Positions 1 through 13,529 of a stretch of DNA of 64,000 nucleotides are shown one piece after another. This stretch comes from Plectrocnemia conspersa (taxonomy: Eukaryota > Arthropoda > Insecta > Trichoptera > Polycentropodidae): assembly GCA_009617715.1 (NCBI GenBank), contig VTFK01000074.1, positions 1,240,001-1,304,000 of the forward strand, read 5' to 3'. Position numbers and translations under genes: made by a program. The notes under the pieces were generated by a model. That model worked only from the letters and a program-made list of their open reading frames with translations, was not told the origin of the DNA and did no database searches. Numbering within the stretch: the first letter of the stretch is position 1; each line of letters opens with the position of its first letter.

Positions 1-3000
1 GAGATGCATTTTAAATGCAAATAACCCGTACCTATCCCCCCTAATACTTTGCACTATAAAAAAAAAGACAATATATTTTTGAAGTTTTTTTCTGAATTCG
101 TTGAGGTTAGGTTTTGGTTTGAACAGAAAACGGACGCTTCACAACAGATGTAAAGGTAGACCGCACGCTAAAATATGTAAAGTGCAAAGTATAGTAGAAA
201 CTATTAAAACTTAAAATGCTATTAATTAACACCCTAAATATACATGCAAAACATAAATGATAACAAAACAAATACAAGTACAAGTATAACAAATAAAAAT
301 AATAGAATTATGACTGAATTTATACTTTAGGTTTAAATTTTTATTTTATTTAAGTGAATTTAAAATATATACTATAATTTAATTTTAATCATATACTATA
401 TAAAGCATGTTCCATTCCCAACCTCTATTTTTAGAGTTGTGCCAAGGAAACAAGACCCAGAGAACTTGCGCCACAGCGCCTACACTACTATATCGCATCG
501 CCAGAGAGTCTGCACCCCTCAGATACTACGGCCTTAAGAAACAGCACTATTGAAATATAGGTTTTATTAAATTGACATGAAACTTATAACGTAATATTAA
601 AAAAAGTGTACGCTCCTTGATAAAATATATTTTTCTTGCTCATATTATTAAATAGTTTATATTTAGATTTATGCGACGTTAGTAAATGAACATATTATTT
701 AAGAGAGTCAGTAATAAAATAGCGCTAAACTATGTTGTTTCCTGAATACAACTTATTTATTTATTCAAAAAAATACAAGTTCAATAAAATTTAATAAAAT
801 TAACCACCAGACTGAAGGTAATCGATGACATCTATTTAATGATTATTCGTTATATATTTATAATTTATATATGATATGCAGCAGAAGCCGATATTTAACA
901 TTAGTAATATTTATTAATAAAAAATTCAGTCTACTGCCGGGACTTGAACCCATGGCCTCTGAAAGACCAGTCTGAGACCTTACATACTACGTTATTTTGG
1001 TCCTAAAATGATTGACTGCTGATAATTATATACATTATTAGTGTTTCTATCTATTGTATTATATTTTATAGATATATAAAACAAATAGGAACAGCAATAA
1101 AAAAATTTAAAAAATAGGATTTTTTTTATTATTTACTTATCTTTTTAATAAATATGTTTTCTAAAAAAATCTAAAATAAAACATGACATTATAATATATA
1201 ATAACTGAAATTTTAAAGCATGTACCATGCAACTTTACATACAAATATAATTATTTTAACTCTATACGGTGAAGTTATTAGAATATTACTAAAAAAATTA
1301 TACGACGACGAACAGCATTATGAAAGAACATAAACGAGACAACTAATTTACACACATAAATTTGGTAGCTATAGCTTTATCTATAATAAACTAGCACAAT
1401 AAATCAGTGGTATAAGCCTATGACTAATTCCTGAATTCTATATGAACTTATGTGTCTAAAAGATCGAAATTAATGATTATTATATTATTATTTATTTTGA
1501 TGAACCATATTAATGCATATATCGTATTAATCATCCCACGTGTGTATATAACAAAAAAAGAATGTTAACAAAATAATCACATTTCATATTCTGCCGATTG
1601 TCTTGATGAACTAAAAGCCTTATAAATCAAATTAATGGTTCACAGTTAATACGTAGTCAAACGTTTATTTGTGTTTTTAATACATACTTAATAATATCTT
1701 ACTTCAAACTATTTTCACAAATTTACTATTTTTATTATATTTATTTAAGTTTAGAACTTAACAAAATACTAAATTTTTCTACGCACATTCATGAGCGTAG
1801 CGCTCTGTGTGTGTTATTAGTTGCCTCGCTAAAACTTTTAATGGGTGAGCGAAGCGCGAAATTATGAGCGCATCATCACATCAACAGTCGTCAGCAGTTC
1901 TAATTATATAATTACATTCAACAGGTTTATGGAAACATATTTTTCTATTTATTATTTGCAATAATTACTGTAAGACAATTTTAATAGATCAAAGATTCAA
2001 AATATGTACTATGCAATACAAAATTGTTACATAAAATTTTACCTTAAATAACAAAGTGCATATGCTTCATTTGTATACCAAATCATTGACAAAAATAATC
2101 TGAATAAATTTCATTTATATTTTATATACATATAACTAAAATAATATCAATGGTACGGCTTGATAATTTTTAATATATAATAAATAAATTAAATAATAAA
2201 ATAAATTTGACAACACAGATAAAATTAGAGCTAAAATTTGTCGACTGTTTTCAAAACATTTCATGTATTAAATTTGGTTATCAAGTTTCATTTCTTAAAA
2301 AAATATGAAGATAAATGTCTAAAGTCTTTTTATTATCTGACCCTATGAGTGTTACACATAGGTGAGAAGTAAATATTAACCAATGATCTAATATTAAATT
2401 ATTTAATAACACAATATGGTATTACATTACATACTTTATATTACCATTTGCATATATTGCATTTAAAGTGTGTATACATTTTTATGGATCAATAAATTTA
2501 ATCATTGATGGTTATCCATGTGACCTATCCTTGGTTTCGCGTACTTGAATCTATCATTACACGCTCGTTATTTTTGCGGTGAATTAGCATTCGTGTTCAA
2601 TACCATCACGAACCACGTAAACGTAAACGTAAAAGGAAAACTTTAAATTCGAGTATCTCACGACACGCCAAAAAGTCATTTACTATTTTTTTTAATAAAC
2701 TAATGACACTTATTTATTTATTAGTAATATATATATATTTGATTGTGGCTATTTAAACACTTCACAAATATAGTGATTATTGAATACGTACAAATTTTCA
2801 GACAGTAAATTGAAAATTCGACGCTAAACACGCGACCAAACGGCGCGAACTTCCAACACTTTCTGACCGTCTTGTCACAACGTTCGCTATGTATCGTGGC
2901 AATAAACTAATACGTATTTTGTGGTCACTCTGTTTTGCCAATTTTGTCATTGAAACTATCGGTACAGGTTGACCACAAAAACATCGCACGGTCACTGCGT

Positions 3001-3730
3001 AACAATCATTACAATTACCGGTAACTTGTCATATAGGAAAATATTTAAATAAATATTTGTGTGAGTCGAGACTTCAGCAAAATAAACGAAAGAGAGAGTA
3101 TAAGTAAACTCAGTATTTGACGTCACTTTAAAAGCGACGGTGACAATAAAGTATTATTCTTTCTTTAGATACATAAATATCATGCAAATAAATTTCGCCA
3201 ACATCAGATTTCTATGTATACTTATACGTTATCTTACCCATCTGTGTGTACAGAATGATACAGACAATTTCGATATTATAAATTAAATTTAGAAAAACAC
3301 ATTGAAAACTTAAACAATTTTAAGTAGTATATTAAGTAATATATATATAATAAAAAAACACTATCATTTTTCAGCTGTAATCGACGAAGTTCAATATTTT
3401 AAATGGAGAGTGGATAAATTACATAGATGAGAAAAGTGATACATTTTTTATGTATATACAATACATACGACCATTAATATAAGATTAATATTTTCTAATT
3501 TATTGTAAATAGCTTAGCTTATATCTTATTTAGTTTCAATTTAAGATTCGGGAAAAAAATAAATTGGTGCGTTGTTTCTATATTTTAAAAAGGCATTTAA
3601 AATAATATATAGAATAGTTATATAATATATGGATTAAAATATAAATTATTAAAATAGTTTAAAAATTACATAATAAATAGAAAGCAAAAAAGTTGTATAA
3701 AAAGATAATACTTTTGAATAAAATTGAAGT
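1..3730. other. AT-rich non-coding stretch
   Basis: No supported gene. Short open frames here have biased composition and no recognisable motif. The stretch contains one SINE (about 910-1005), a G/C-containing motif near 1848-1880 that recurs elsewhere in the window, and a moderately GC-richer patch at about 2800-3000 with short inverted motifs around 2917-2926 and 2970-2979. The start (about 95-160) shares a GAGGTTAGGTTTT-like segment with about 5110-5165. Confidence 0.6.
910..1005 (-). repeat. tRNA-derived SINE fragment
   Basis: Read on the minus strand, this carries a Pol III box B (GGTTCAAGTCC, complement of 940-950), followed by CGGCAGTAGACTGAA and an AT-rich tail. Upstream is a CGTAGT...TAAGG...ACTG segment in the position of the box A half. 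The same order of blocks occurs on the plus strand at about 45805-45895, so this is a dispersed family and not a functional tRNA; no cloverleaf with paired acceptor ends can be drawn. Confidence 0.6.
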
Positions 3731-3732
3731 AT

Positions 3733-3835
3733 CTAATGGAGTACCATGGGTATAACACAGATCCATTATTGTTTATATTGTATATAAATGATTTTGTATA
3801 TATAGTACAAAATAATAATAAAAACCTATTCGTAG
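3733..3835 (+). mobile_element. Non-LTR reverse-transcriptase relic (short)
   Basis: After one frame change the plus strand translates to a GVP-x-G...DPLLFILYINDF-like segment, which is reverse-transcriptase motif 4 of LINE elements (usually GVPQGS.LGPLLF.L.INDI). The Q of GVPQG is lost and the frame is interrupted, so this is dead. Too little remains to assign a clade. Confidence 0.5.
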
Positions 3836-3885
3836 GATGATTCATTAATTTATTATGTAGATTAGCGTTCGAAAAAAGTGGTAAT

Positions 3886-4032
3886 CAGGCGCGTACGGTG
3901 AGATAGAGACGAAAATGAGTGAGAAGAAGTGGGCGTGCAGAATGCATGTAACGCACGCCCTTCTCTCTCACTCACTCTCATCATTTAACACGCGAGCGAG
4001 CGAAAGGGAATATATCTCAACGTACGCTCCTG
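3886..4032. mobile_element. Foldback miniature element with 19-bp terminal inverted repeats
   Basis: The left end (CAGGCGCGTACGGTGAGAT) and the reverse complement of the right end (CAGGAGCGTACGTTGAGAT) match at 17 of 19 positions. The pentamer GTAAT flanks both sides (3881-3885 and 4033-4037), a likely target-site duplication. The interior is also self-complementary: GTGGGCGTGC around 3929-3938 faces GCACGCCC around 3953-3960. No coding capacity. A related, left-truncated or diverged copy lies at 5906-6008. The superfamily is not assigned. Confidence 0.65.
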
Positions 4033-4037
4033 GTAAT

Positions 4038-7000
4038 AGTGCTGAATTATGATAGTTTGCTTAAAAAATATATTATCCTATTTATAATTATTAATATTCT
4101 TAAAAAATAGGATAAAAATAAATTAAGTAATCATACAATATTTTTTCAACAAAAAAGATATGATGTATTTTAAATAATTTATATTGAGTTTTTCACTAAT
4201 TATCAATAACAAATAATTTAGTTTCATCCCGAATAATGGACATTGAACAGAGAATTGAGAAATAAAAGTCTGACTTATCTATAATTTATGGGTTAAGTTG
4301 GAACACTGCGAACTATACCAATATTTCAAACTACCACTTTGTTTCTAGCTTGGAATAATAATAAAAATCAGACAAACTAACACTAAGCTACGCCGAATTG
4401 ACCAAGACAACCATTAGAAGACTGATAAAAACAGGCACTTTTCTTTGACTGTTAAGAATTTGGTTCAAACAAAAATGTTTATATTTTTAGAATGTTAAGA
4501 TATATAAGTTCATATTTAATTTATTGTGATTTTGATCTACTTTAAAATTATATTATTTGGTTTTAATATAATTTTAATTGTTACTAAGGTATATGTGATT
4601 TTTAGATCAACCTGTATGCCTTTATTATTAAATAATTTAACACAATAAATATTTAACGATAAATCACTCAAGCGAAAAATTAATAAATAAAGTGAATCGA
4701 ATAGAATAAATTAATTTACTTTATGGTAGATAACTTTTTAGGTAGATAAGCTATAATTATATATTATAGGTAACATTTAAGTCACACCCCAAATAAAAAT
4801 ATTAAAAGATTTTTTTTAAAATACACAAAAAGTGTTTCATTGCATTTTTAGAATAGATTGCTATATATGTTTCATATATTACATATATTTTCACTAACTG
4901 TTTTAGAAAAATCAAATTGGAATACATTTTTAGCGATAGATATATTTGTATACTAGCGAAAATATAATTTAACTGATAGATGCTGCCCTAATATAATATG
5001 TCTATGAACTAAATTTGACAGTTGCAAAAGGTCCATATCCAAACCTAACCCAAATGTTCAAAAACTATAGCTAATTTTAAAACTTTAAACACATCAAATT
5101 GGGTTTGATAAATTCGTTTAGGTTAGGTTTTGTATGAAAGCAAATAGACAATTCGCAGCTGTTACAGTGTAAGTTATATTTTCACTAGTATAAATATAGA
5201 TTCACTAACTAGTCCAGTTAAAATGTATCGAACAATTAATTTATAATTTCACTGTTGAAACTGAATTTATTTGGTGTCGTCCTTTAACTATTTTTAAAAA
5301 AAATTGGCTAATTCACACCTGTTAAATTGTCATTATTTTCACTAGTCAGTGAAACTATATTTTTAGTGGTAGAAATGCCATTGCAAATATAGGTTCAATG
5401 GTAATACACATTTATTGTAACTTATACAATTCTACATTTAAATATTTAGATTTTTGTGCTACCATATTTTATTTTATTACATAATTGTAGTAATATATAT
5501 TTTTATTGCTGCGATTATTTTAACATAATATTTTTATTAGCATTAATTATGATATATAAAGTAATAAAATTAGAGTCTTAAGATTATACATAAAAAAAAT
5601 ATTGTGTGAAACTCATAATTTTTTTATTATTTCATTTTATTTCATTGAAATGTGTATACCTAATCTATGTATTGAATTTATTACTACATATGTTAAATAC
5701 ATAAATCATTACACAGTTGAATTAAAAAATAAAAACCTTGATTTATTTTATTCGAATTAAATCATAAGTCAAATTATATATTTACAATGTCAATAAATTA
5801 GTAAGGGCATCAATTCAACGATTAATAAAAAATAAAATATTAGATAAGCGATAGGACGCAAAAAAATTCCGGCACAATTACTAGGTACTAAAAGACCTTA
5901 GGATAAGGGCGTGCGTTACATACGTTCCGCATTTCCTTATCTCTCACTCACTCTCGTCACTTAACAGATGAGCGAGCGAAAGGGAAAGTATTTCATCATA
6001 CGCGCTTGGACATCACTACTTTAATTTATTTAATTATTAATAATTATATATGACATTTTTTACATATAAAAACATATTTAGCTTTAGCTAACGGTACATA
6101 AAAATATCTCAATATAAAATATTAATTCGAAATGCTAAACATATTTTTAATTACAATTTGAGTAATAAAATAATTAAAAGTAATGAATTATGAATCAACT
6201 ATCAAAAGTAAAAAACACTTTTTTAAATACATCTGATGTTCAAATATTTAGTGTGCCATTATGTTGCTATTTTATTATTATCGATTAATACAATAATAAA
6301 TTCAAGGTGCACATTATATGTATGTATATGTTACATTACATTAATATTTAAATATGCTTAGTTAATAGGTAAAGATTAAAAAAAACTGCACTACTTCAAC
6401 ATTCAGTAAGATATAAATACTACTTACTGCACTTTTATCTGATAATTAATAATATATTTTCATGTAAAATATAATCCAAAGATTGCTTATCACTGACTTG
6501 CACCACAAGAAAGTGACAATGCGTGTGGGTCACCCAGTTCAAACAAGTTACAATTGTAAATATTTAGCGGTACATTCCAGTTTTAAATTAAAAAATAATT
6601 AAAATGCACACCAGTCTTTGCGTGATTTATGGCGACTTATTTCATTGTTATTTTTGCAACATTATTGCCAAAGTTTCTTATGAACCTACACGAACATGCA
6701 TAATAGATATATAGTTTCTTTGTGTGTCACAACTATCGTGGGATAATGGACATTCGGAAATCGCTGAGTCCCTTTGTATCAGATACACTTGTATTGGTTG
6801 TATATTGTGAAAATCGATGTAACTTTTAAATATTCGGTGTGGTTAATAAAATACGCAATTGCCATTGTTAAAATCTGGGCGCTTACCTTTGCCCGATAAA
6901 TTTCGTAAAACATGCAAGATTACTCATAGTTTGAACTTGTGAGTTCCCTTTCGAATTTCATAAGATATCGACATTTGCAAATTAAATACAAATAGTGATA

Positions 7001-10000
7001 AGACGATCAGATAGAAAGTTCCAAGAACTTATATATCCTCAAAATATTTTATCTGATCCACTATGTACATTATGTTTTATTGGGGTCAGCAATTTTAAGG
7101 TATGCGTATTTTAAATACTTTTAATATGCTTATATATTTATTGTAAATCTCCCGTTACAACCATGTCAACACAATCAATAACTACTAAGTTAATAATGAG
7201 ACACTAAACTACAGTGAAAGTCAAATCAATGACATATATTTTATTTTAATTATTTTCTACTAGGAAAATCTATAAAAAACTGATTATAATTATATAATAT
7301 TAAATAATTCTGTTCCCTCAAATTAAAACCCATAGTCACTGACTTGCTATATCACTGGTCTATCGTGGCAAATGCCAAATCAGTTGAGAATTCGATAAAA
7401 AGTAATTTTAAATAGCGAGTTATGTTATTTGGTTGATATATGACATAATTTACTAGGATACTATCGCAGTTAAGATCATGAAACTGCCGATACCACTTTT
7501 CATAAATTTCAAAAAGTGCTTCATTGAATGCACATTAAATCATGAATGAAATGAATTGTATTCCAACGGTTATGATACTAAATATAGATACCATCAGTAC
7601 TCTTCCTTAAATATATATTTGACGATATGGCCCACTAAAAAACATTTATGCATTAACTGTGAGAAAATAACTTATCGCATATACGCGTTAAAAGCGCAAT
7701 GAACAAAAATGATACTCTTTAAAACTTGCCGATAAATGCATTTGTAAGTAACCATCAGATATTACAAAAATACCATATTTTTTTGACAATCGCATCATAT
7801 AGAATATTTGAAAATTAAGTCCTCACAGTGTTGCTTAATCTCCACATGATCAAATTTTAGCGGTCATACTATGATATTTATAAAAGAAAGAATACGGAAA
7901 TGAACAAATCTAATTATACTTTTTAATTATATATCATATATTTTCTACGAATTTTTTTGACTTGAGCTGACAAGCGTTATTTCAATGCGTTACAACACAA
8001 AAAACACAATAAACAACTACTATGTAAATAGACAATAGACTGAAAATGAAGTCTGTAGTAAATCAGTGACATTTTTAAAACTTTATCCAAACTCGCACCA
8101 AGCGGAGCTACGCCAAGTAGCCGCTTCTCTCTTCACGCCAACTCTGCTCATAAAGCATACAAGACAAGATAAAAAAAATTAAAAAATGCAAAGGTTGTCT
8201 ATCGTATTTGATTAAATATCAAGCTGAGCGATTTAAGTTATCAAAAATATCGATTTTTATGGCTTAGTAGTGATCTAACAAAAAGTATCTCGATATGTAT
8301 TTTTTATTTAACTTTTATCCAAAGATAATGCTATCGTAAACTGCACGTTTTGAGTGCCGAAAAAGAAAGACTTATATATTGTTAGAATTAAGCAACGAGT
8401 TTTATGTCAATCGTAAATAAAATTTATAACAATAAATAGCACCGGTAATAATTCATATCCTTGTTTCACACCACGAATAATTTATATACTATCAGTTTGT
8501 ATACTAAAAATAATAATACATGACAAAGGTATCCAACCAAGTCTTAACAATTCTTATCAGTTATGTTTGCGGACATCAAACAATAAGTAATTAGTGTGAA
8601 ATGTCTATTGTTGAAGAATAATTAAACCATATACATACTATACATTTAATCAGTATATTTTATTTTATAACACGACGTTTTAGAATAATTACCAAGGCTT
8701 TTTACGCATCATAAGAAAATTTATAAAATTACGTTCCATTGTATGTCAAGTCGATTTCGATTCAGTGTCTACAAAGTATTCATATTATGTTCTAGACTTT
8801 GTTCTTCATTTTCTGAATAACCTTCGTAGTAAAATCATGGAAAATTATGCTTTTTTTGTTGTGTGAAATTGTGTCAAATAAATATTGATATTGAAAAAAA
8901 CAGGCAGATATAGAAAATAATCGTTGCATTCTAAAATGTTCTATTAACAACATGATCCGACATAAAGGCTCCTTTTCACAGCACCGGCTTTATTAGCTTT
9001 GTTTATGCGAAAGTCTTAATGTTTGTTCCGAAAACATTCATCGGCGGTATAAACTTGACTTAAATTTAATTCTGTTTGACACTCATACTATTGTTTGGAA
9101 ATTAGCAATACAGCGGTGAATCAATATTTGAATAATTGAGTAGTGAGTTTACTTGACTTTATAATAATAAATTAATGACTTGATCGACTCATTGATATGT
9201 ATAGTAAAATAAGTATGAAGTTTCTAATAAAAAATGAACACAAAATAACTTATTGCAATAATCCATATCAAAAAAATAATACAAACGCCCAAAAAAGCAC
9301 GTTACTAAAATAAATTAGACCGTACTATAATATGTCAGAATCTATTCAATGAAATGCAATGTCACACTTTCGCCAAATACTCAAAAAGAGCACGTGTCAT
9401 TTTATAGGTTCCTAGTTTATGAAAAAAAAATAATAAATAAATATACCTGTATTTTGTATTAATCATTTTTATATTAACATATTTGGGTTTTAGAACAGAT
9501 CTACTTAAATTTATGATATTTTTTGATTAGGAAATTTGCTTTTATAGTGTTTTAAAAAAATTAGACTCATATACCGAAAAGTTTCACTGTACTATAAATA
9601 TGTCAGAATCACTGATTTACGAATACAATTATAAAAAAGATAACCTTTCAATCGAGCTAATTAAAACCGATCGATTCCACATGCATCGTAATTATCAGAA
9701 ATATAAACTATAGACCGACTATTAAGCAACACAATAGAGAATACAAGTATCCGTAGAACGCCTGTAATTAAATTTATAATGAATATAATATGAAATGAAG
9801 GCTAAAAATGTATGTATGTACATACTATTACATTACAACATCCTTAATAAAGTTTGTAACACTTGACATTTGCCAGAAGAAGATCGTGACGGTGAAATGT
9901 CAGAACGTTTGGAAATCGAACAAACTATTTTGAACCAAAATTTAATGTACTTTTTATTATTATTGTTTTTTATATTATATAAGTAACTAAAGGTCAAAAA

Positions 10001-11574
10001 ACAACATTTGTTATAATTGAACTGAACGCTACAATAGTGGAAACCTTGAATTAAAAAGATTAGTTTTCCTATATCAAAAGTATATATTTTAAATCTAAAT
10101 AATTATTTTTAATTAGAATTTCGTAATATATATATAAGACCATTACTTTAAAAGAAAGTGCCATAAAATGCGGTCTTTAAACTGTTAATACCTATAATAA
10201 AATATAGAAAGCATTATATAACAGAACCTCAATGTTTTATTGTGTTCAATTAAAAATATATATAGCTAAGATCAAGATGTTGCAATTAAATGGGTTGAAT
10301 ATACAAAAACGCCTATTTCTATAAATTGTACTTTAAGATATTATTGTTATTTAAATACTATCATTAAAAATATATGTAGAAGTTTTTATTAGCTTTTTAC
10401 TTAATAATAAGTAAATTATTTCAATATGTTATGCATAATTGCAAACTAAGGTACTTAATATTATTTATATATCTGTTAAAAACATACGTAAAATAAAGCT
10501 TGCAAATATGTATATTTTTTAAACATACAATACAAAATTTAGTTGATTTCTTGAAAAATGTATTATGGAAGCTTATGAATAAAAATACATTCATTAGAAT
10601 ATATCATATTGTTTAAATGCTATACATAAATGTATAAATCGCTTATTATATTTAAGTATCATGTTTAAAAAATGTGCATTAAAAATAATCAAATATTTTT
10701 TCCACGAAATATATGTATAATGTTAATTTTATGTATTTATTGCCGCAATTTTTCCGCTATAACATATCAGGCGTTATCCTGAATCTGTTTTTATGACGAC
10801 CAATATGTGTCACAAGATCGGGAAAAAGATCACGAAATTTCAATGGCCTCAATATGAATTCTGATAATCCTTTTAAATAACAGAATTATATTTACACTCC
10901 GCCATTGTCATCTGTCAAGTGCGCGCCAGAATACAGCTTAGTGCGATTAAATAAACAGTGAAATATGTTATAATCACAGCATTTTTCTTACAAAGTGTTA
11001 GTTGAAAATCATTCAAAATGGTGTAGCATTTGGAATTATAAACAATAAAATAAAAGTTTAAATTATGAGTGTGCCAGAAAGTGTTTGATTATATGAATAA
11101 TATATCACGGTTATTCTAACAAAATTATTATTGACTTTTTAGGATCTAATATTAAAAGACAAACAGCAGTGATTTGGCAATTAAAGATATAAATGCCAAA
11201 GTTAATTAAACATATTACGATGGAAGTAATAATGAAAAATCTTATATTAGTGTAAGCAAAAAGTTACATTTTACCCACTATATAATATCGTTTACAGTTA
11301 ATTTTCAGAAGCAATGAAAGATCTAATAACTTTTACGTATGGCAAACAATTAAAATATAAGATATTGCGACAATTTACGTGCTTAAACCTCTACAGTAAC
11401 TTCCGTCCATTTTTTTCTTCGGTTATCGTTTAAATTTAATTTATGGATTATATAAGTAGTAATAAAGTGTTCAATGTTTAACTCTTGATAAAGTCTTTTT
11501 GTTTTTAATTATTTTTAAGAAGCAATGAAGGAACAATTTGATGGCCTATATGTCTACAATGTAGAATTGTTATA
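4038..11574. other. AT-rich non-coding stretch
   Basis: No supported gene on either strand; reading frames are short and AT-biased. Apart from the repeat copy at 5906-6008 and a paired AACCTAACCC / GGTTAGGTTTT motif around 5040-5135, I see only AT-rich sequence. A slightly GC-richer patch lies at about 8090-8160, without a motif I recognise. Confidence 0.55.
5906..6008. repeat. Second copy of the 3.9-kb miniature element
   Basis: Shares with 3886-4032 the blocks GCGTGCGTTACAT, TCTCTCACTCACTCTC and GAGCGAGCGAAAGGGAA in the same order and spacing, and ends in a diverged version of the same terminal repeat (ATACGCGCTTGG). The left terminal repeat is not recognisable. Confidence 0.5.
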
Positions 11575-11582
11575 TATATAAA

Positions 11583-11850
11583 TAGTGGCGTAGCTATGGT
11601 AGGGCGGAGGGGGCGGGCCGCCCCGGGCGGCACTTGCTTGGAGGCGGCATATTCGTGATGGAATTGTCTAGTGTGGTTCTTAACCCTGAATGCACTAAAA
11701 CATATATAAATCCACGAATAACAAGATCTTAATAATAACCAATTTATTATTTTAAGAAATGCTGATTCTATGTCCCTGCAAAAAATGTATGGGGGGGGGC
11801 GGCAATTTTAAGGATCGCCCTGGGCGGCAAATACCCTAGCTACGCTACTG
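11583..11850. mobile_element. hAT-like miniature element with perfect 8-bp target duplication
   Basis: The left end TAGTGGCGTAGCTATGGTA and the reverse complement of the right end CAGTAGCGTAGCTAGGGTA match at 16 of 19 positions. The octamer TATATAAA stands directly outside both ends (11575-11582 and 11851-11858). An 8-bp duplication plus a CAGTGGCGTAGC-type terminus is the signature of hAT transposons. The 268-bp body has GC-rich shoulders (runs of GGGCGG and a G9 run near 11792) and an AT-rich middle, with no open frame, so it is non-autonomous. Confidence 0.8.
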
Positions 11851-11858
11851 TATATAAA

Positions 11859-12341
11859 CAAAGAGTGAATCTTCTCATGTTGAAGTCACTGTCAGCGGGT
11901 ATTATTATTTTTTTATAAAGAACATACTACATAAGTTTGATGTAACTGAATATCTTGAATTTGGCTATTCAGAAAGAGGAATGATAGCACAGAACAAAAA
12001 TTGAATAAAAACCATGACGTATACATATATTGTCACATCGGAATTAAAAATAATCCACTCTTAGATATTTTGACTATCGATTATTCTAGGTATGCAATTA
12101 CATATTTATAATCATTGTAAAGTGTCATTTATTAGACAACATACAAGAAACTACACATTTATAATCTGTCCATTGGCTGATATATATAGCGTTCCTACTG
12201 CGACAGCGTCGATTTGATCGACGTTAACTAGCAATCCTCATACATACTAAGGATATATTACACGTTCACGTTTAAAACACACCTGGTTTACTTGCAGTAG
12301 TTTATGTGCATTAAATCGGAAGCAATGATAATGTTTATGTA
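11859..12341. other. AT-rich non-coding stretch
   Basis: No gene or recognisable element. A GC-richer spot at about 12190-12225 (GCGACAGCGTCGATTTGATC) is locally self-complementary (CGTCGATTTGATCGACG) but has no defined ends. Confidence 0.5.
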
Positions 12342-12719
12342 ATATAAAAGGAAAAACTCACTTTTCGGCCTCGAAGCCCGGCGACGTGAATTCAAAATTT
12401 GAAGATTTCATTACGAAGATTGTTTTATGACTGTTTATCTAATTTAATCAATGTATTCTTCTTATCCTAAACGCATATGTATATATTTAATTTTCATAGT
12501 TATAACACAACTAGTCAATTTGCAATCCGATTATTTATAAAATGAAAAACTCAATTTTGGGCTTCGGAGCCTGTCAACGGGAATTCAAAATTTGAAGATT
12601 GTTTTATGATTATTTTTCTAGTTTAATCAATGTTTTCTTCTAAACCTCAACACATTATGTATATATTTAATTTTCATAGTTATAACACACCTACTTAATT
12701 TGCAATCCGATTATTTATA
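12342..12719. repeat. Direct tandem duplication, about 180-190 bp per unit
   Basis: Unit 1 (about 12342-12539) and unit 2 (about 12540-12719) share GAATTCAAAATTTGAAGATT, TTTAATCAATGT and a block from TATATTTAATTTTCATAG to TTGCAATCCGATTATTTAT. The offset is 193 bp at the left and 180 bp at the right because unit 2 lacks about 13 bp between two GAAGATT motifs of unit 1. Many point differences show the duplication is not recent. Confidence 0.8.
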
Positions 12720-13529
12720 TTCAGTCAAATGAAGAATTAATGAAAATTATTGTCGCGTAGCAAAATTTTGTTAATAAATAATAATTATTTAAAACTGTCG
12801 TCAAGGTACTGTCAGCCATCTTGTTTTATATTTGAATGCTTATTTTTCATTGGTCGAAACAATAGAACGCATAACCGGCGGCTCGAAAATCAATCGGGGC
12901 AAATTTAATTTTTATTTTTATTATTATAATTGAATATATTTCCTTTGTTTACGTGAATTAATAATATACACCGTTCATACAAAGCTATACAATTTACAGC
13001 AGGAGCAGAAGCGACAGCGACGGCTTAGAACAATTATATGTAAGATAATATTTTGGACACTTCCTAGAAGATTTTAAATATTTACGTTACTGTATTGTAC
13101 ATACGTATGGTGCATGCTGCTAATATGACGTCATGCATTCACCAGCTCTATACTTCCAGCTGCATAACATTCTATAAGCCAATAAAATCGCAATTTTATT
13201 ATCATTTCAATTTGAATCACCTATGTATTTTAGTGCCTGTCTAGACCCACTCTCCCCTATCTATGTACATACCAGAGAATTCTTCTGAAGAATTTCTTTA
13301 TATTATTTACTTTATCTTTAAGCAAGTTGCGTGCTTAGTAAAATAATGTATTTACTTACGTTTTTTATTGTATTTGTATTAGTGGGTTAAAACAAGTGTC
13401 CATAATTGCATGTCAACATATTCGGTAGCTCACTGTGGGAAACGAGTTATATAATATATGCATGTGTATGTATATTTTTCTATATAATAATCTATTTCCG
13501 GACAGGATGTCGTTAGCCCATCACCATAC

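Noticed and set aside
910..1005. A functional tRNA gene on the minus strand
   Set aside because: Box B is present but no acceptor stem or anticodon arm pairs properly; it fits a SINE.
5030..5165. Telomeric TTAGG-type array
   Set aside because: GGTTAGG-like words occur only singly, near 105 and 5125; no array.
3886..6008. CRISPR-like spaced repeats
   Set aside because: Only two diverged copies 2 kb apart with terminal inverted repeats; eukaryotic genome; a miniature transposon explains it.
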